The notes beneath the pieces are model-generated. The model was not told where the DNA came from. It saw only the letters and a list, made by a program, of their open reading frames with translations, and made no database searches. Of a DNA stretch of 64,000 nt, positions 60,837-64,000 are shown in pieces (positions within the stretch are counted from its first letter, which is position 1; each line of letters starts with the position of its first letter). The position numbers and the translations under genes are program-made. This DNA comes from Impatiens glandulifera (lineage: Eukaryota; Streptophyta; Magnoliopsida; Ericales; Balsaminaceae): the NCBI RefSeq assembly GCF_907164915.1, contig NC_061864.1:9493889-9557888 (forward strand), written 5' to 3'.

Positions 60837-63800
60837 TCATAGCTCCATTTTCGCATGATTTGAATATAAAGATGCTGTGCAAACAATTGCACATCATCAT
60901 CATCTTGTAATTCGAAGAATCCAGTGCCAAAAAGAAGGTAAATAATTAGTTAACTAACCTGAGTTGGGTGAAGAATCGTAGCTCATTATTGAGTTGTCGG
61001 GGGTATTAATGAAATTGGGATTATCCTGTCTTCCCCAAACTGGATGATGAAGAACAAGTCCATCAAGAGGAGGTGGCCACAATTGTTGTTGATACTGAAT
61101 ATTACTTCTGTTGCCATTAAACTGACCTTCAGACCATATTGGCGGTATCATCATTCCTTCTGGGAAGTTACTCTCTGTAGGGGATGATCTATTCTGCCAT
61201 TTTTGCAATTCATCAACATTATTATATATAACTAGTTAATTACTCATTCAACAGAAACATCATACCATAAAGAAAACTTACTTCTAAAGCCAGTACACTC
61301 TCAATGTTGAAATCAATCCTTGGGTTAACAGCAGCAAGTCTCATAGACAAAAACTGATAATTAATTAATTACATAATTAAATAAATCCAATTAGTGCAAA
61401 GAACAATAAAATTGAGTTAAATTATATGTAGAATTATTCATCATGATGTGTATGACTGACCTCCACTTGACGTTGTAGGGACTGAACATGATTAATAATT
61501 TCATCCAGCACCATAGCTGTACCTGAAATCTGAACAGGATTATGTGTTACAAGGATGGTTGAAATGATAAAAAGCAATTAAGAACATTTCAATCCAAACA
61601 AGATCAAGAACCGTATGTTGAATGTCTTCTAAGACAGATTACATATTTCATATGGATCCATATGAGATCTCATTTAGAAACAATGTCAGTTTCTCATTTG
61701 GGTCTGGAATATATCCAGAAACAGAAAGTGTTTACAAATAGGGTTAAAACTCAAAACATTCCCAAGCAATGATAAAACTTTGAATATCCTACTACATCAT
61801 TCACTTTGACCTGATCAATATTCACTATCAAAAGAGTATGTGATTCACTAAACAAGCTTCAATCTTGCACCACTCTCTTCCTCTCAAAAGAGAAATAACT
61901 CACACATGAGTCGCAACAAGAAAATCAAGAACATAGCTAACTTAATTGTCAATTTCCATTTAGCTAGGCTTTTCCTAATTGGTGACTCAACTTCCACAAA
62001 TACTCTACTTGGAGAGCTGTTAATAATCAAATTGAAGGGGCTTTGATTATCATGAAACTGCCTTTTCAAGCATAGTGACAATTTTCATATTGTCCTAAAA
62101 ACTATGTTTTTTTTTTAAAAAAAGGTCACGAAAATCAATCAAAGTTTTTAAGACAAAAAACAACAAAGCCAATTCAATTTATCACATTGTCCTAAAAGAT
62201 ATCAACATATGTTATTGTCTTCAATCCATTTTCCAATTCTTGTTTGCACTACTACAATAGTTAACAAGAAACGTTTCATCCACAAGTTCATAACCATCCT
62301 CAACAGACCGATCATGTCTTTATTATGACAGAAAATGAGGAACCATCCTCTTTGGAGAAAAAATCAAGAGAGTAAGACATTAATAATGAAAAGATTCCAA
62401 ATAGTTAAGCCTCGGGTAATGGGGATTGATTCATGAATAGAGAAACTAGAACCCAAATAGAAGATAACAAAATCTTACTCTTTCAAGGAAGGTCAACAGA
62501 CAATCCAATAGAACTTCCACATTTAGTGTAACCGATTGAAGTGGGTGTATAAGAATAGAATTTTACTCAAAATATCACATAATGCAATTCAACTGCCAAC
62601 AACAGCTGTAAATTGTGACCACAGGCTATATGAAACTGGTCCATTTTCTGCACTTTTTGTTTTCTTATAGAAATTATTGAAGAAACATCAAACCAAAAGG
62701 CTTGGGCAGAATAAACACTAAAAGTGGATATTTATTCCTTTAAACTCTTCTCATTTCAATATATTGTTAGGGTTAAAACAAGTAATTTTATTATGGTGTT
62801 ACTGTTGAGTTTGAAGCATAATCTTTAAAAAAAATTCCCATTTTGCCAAGCTCTCTTGTCAAATAGATTTTATCTTATAATTTGATTTTGAATTTGTGGC
62901 TGATTGAAACTAAAAGCTCATATGATCTTAGGTTTTTCTGGGTTTTCTTAGTTTTAAAAATAAAAACAAAAAACAGTTTTTATCAGATCACTGTCATTTT
63001 AACAATTAAATTACTTGATACACCAAAATATCATATATTTTGTTTTTATTAAATTTATTTATTTATAAAATAAAATTTATTTTTAATGTAGAAGCTAAGA
63101 TGGCCTCACTCCACTCTTACTGCTTAAACTAACTTAGTGGATTGAACATTTTGATAATTCATATTACAAAAATCCTTAATAACCTAATTTTTTATCAAAC
63201 AATTAAAAAAAAATAAAAGACTCAATAAAAAAAAACTTACAAAACCCAAGATCAAACCTGCCTAGATTCTTGTTTAGACGAAGACTTTGCACATTTCTGG
63301 CATAAAGTAAAATTAACTTTTGGTAAAAGGTGACAGTGACATTGCAGTATTTTTAAGAGCTTAATCATACTTATGTATGAGCTAGCTATTATAATAATAA
63401 TAATAAGATTGATCTGAAAAGGGGAATTCTTTAAAAATAATTCAATGAATTCTGCAACCTACCTTGTCACATCCAGGGACCAGTTCTTGAAGTAGCTTCA
63501 TACGGGCATTGATTTTCTCTCTCCTAGCCTATATCAAAATCATTATGAGATCAAATTATGATATTAATAATAATTAAGATCAAATTATGAGAGAGCTTAC
63601 TCTCTCAGCTAAGCTATGACTATCTGTAGCTTGCCCCCGACGAGCTCGAACATGAACATATGGCAGCTTTTCGCCGTCTTCCTCGTTAATAACCACGTTC
63701 TTGCATTTTTTCCCGGTTCTTTTACACTAATTCATTCAACATACATACTGGATTGCATTAGCTTGTTTCAGTTAAGAACAAATTAAATAAGTAAATAAAT

Positions 63801-64000
63801 AAAAAGTTGATGATTAGTGGTGAATGGTGATTACCTTCTTCTCCATCTCCTTTCTCTTGGTTGATTTCTTATCTGTGCTAGTAATCAATTGTTCATCATG
63901 TTGATCTATTGATATCATTGGCTTTGGCTCTGAATCGACAGGCTCTTGCTTCACCTTCTGCGAATTAGCGCTTGAATTTGACGGAATTGAGCAGGTCTCT
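60837..64000 (-). CDS. bHLH48/60: bHLH transcription factor (bHLH48/60-like), N-terminus off the edge
   Basis: Exons on the minus strand: 64000-63835 (partial), 63726-63601, 63528-63463, 61529-61461, 61353-61282, 61193-60959 and 60874-60837 (TGA). All are GT-AG and in frame. The basic region and helices are clear: [58 protein letters not shown]. The H-E-R residues for E-box/G-box contact are present. [10 protein letters not shown] and a Pro/Trp-rich tail follow. The last 38-base exon adds [12 protein letters not shown], the xKMEL end typical of this subfamily, so the TAG at 60954 is inside an intron and is not the stop. A possible SUMO motif VKQE lies in the partial exon. A 1.9-kb intron splits the HLH. 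Nuclear regulator; relatives act in growth and flowering-time responses. Confidence 0.93.
61530..63462 (-). other. Large intron of the bHLH gene
   Basis: 1.93 kb between the helix-1 exon and the loop/helix-2 exon. Composition is less AT-rich than the spacers. The open frame at 61,884-62,081 has no domain features and is not a gene. A (TAA)n run lies near 63,391-63,405. Confidence 0.7.

Noticed and set aside
60954..60956. TAG taken as the C-terminus of the bHLH protein
   Set aside because: It lies three bases inside a good intron; splicing to the 38-base exon recovers the conserved KMEL end.

Overview
The window is nuclear DNA of a flowering plant, most likely a eudicot. It has long AT-rich spacers, spliced genes with GT-AG introns, an LTR retrotransposon, several MITE-type elements, and plant-specific families: an A20/AN1 stress protein, an LRR-XI receptor kinase, a bHLH48/60-type factor and a gar2-like protein. 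I cannot name the species. Gene density is low, about ten loci in 64 kb.

Layout. 1-1,151 (-): 5' part of a NIMA-related (NEK5-like) kinase, running off the left edge. 3,119-7,923 (+): a decayed Copia (Tork/Tnt1-like) retrotransposon with both LTRs and an unusual 28-29 bp tandem array before its 3' LTR. 9,853-10,362 (+): A20/AN1 zinc-finger stress-associated protein with a 5'-UTR intron. 14,913-15,405: a GC-rich hAT-type MITE with a perfect 8-bp target duplication. 16,611-19,293 (+): LRR receptor-like pseudokinase resembling Arabidopsis At5g06940, with a start-stop uORF (AUGUAA) overlapping its start codon.

22.7-53.1 kb (+): the most interesting part. Four intact multi-exon genes and one decayed copy (here A, B, C, D, E) form a head-to-tail array of a family I do not recognise. 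A hand-built splice model gives open reading frames of 471, 974, 378 and 341 aa. B, C and D share the same seven coding exons with identical intron phases; A has the same series plus two extra exons. The proteins are Asn/Gln-rich and low in complexity. They share short motifs (LPNN, DNxxMxNR, KRPF...PKYQALxR, ENNxxxxLPEE) and, in most copies, an acidic, aromatic C-terminus. Copy B has expanded one short segment, single-copy in C, into about 27 tandem 17-20 aa repeats. Spacers hold relics of further copies, a PIF/Harbinger-like MITE and long-arm hairpins.

54.3-64.0 kb (-): a gar2-like/DIL-related protein followed by a bHLH48/60-type transcription factor whose N-terminus lies beyond the right edge. 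In Arabidopsis, relatives of these two genes are also neighbours (At2g42300/At2g42320 and At3g57780/At3g57800), so this end is ancient conserved microsynteny. The orphan array therefore lies between ordinary conserved genes. Apart from the array, nothing suggests the genes act together.
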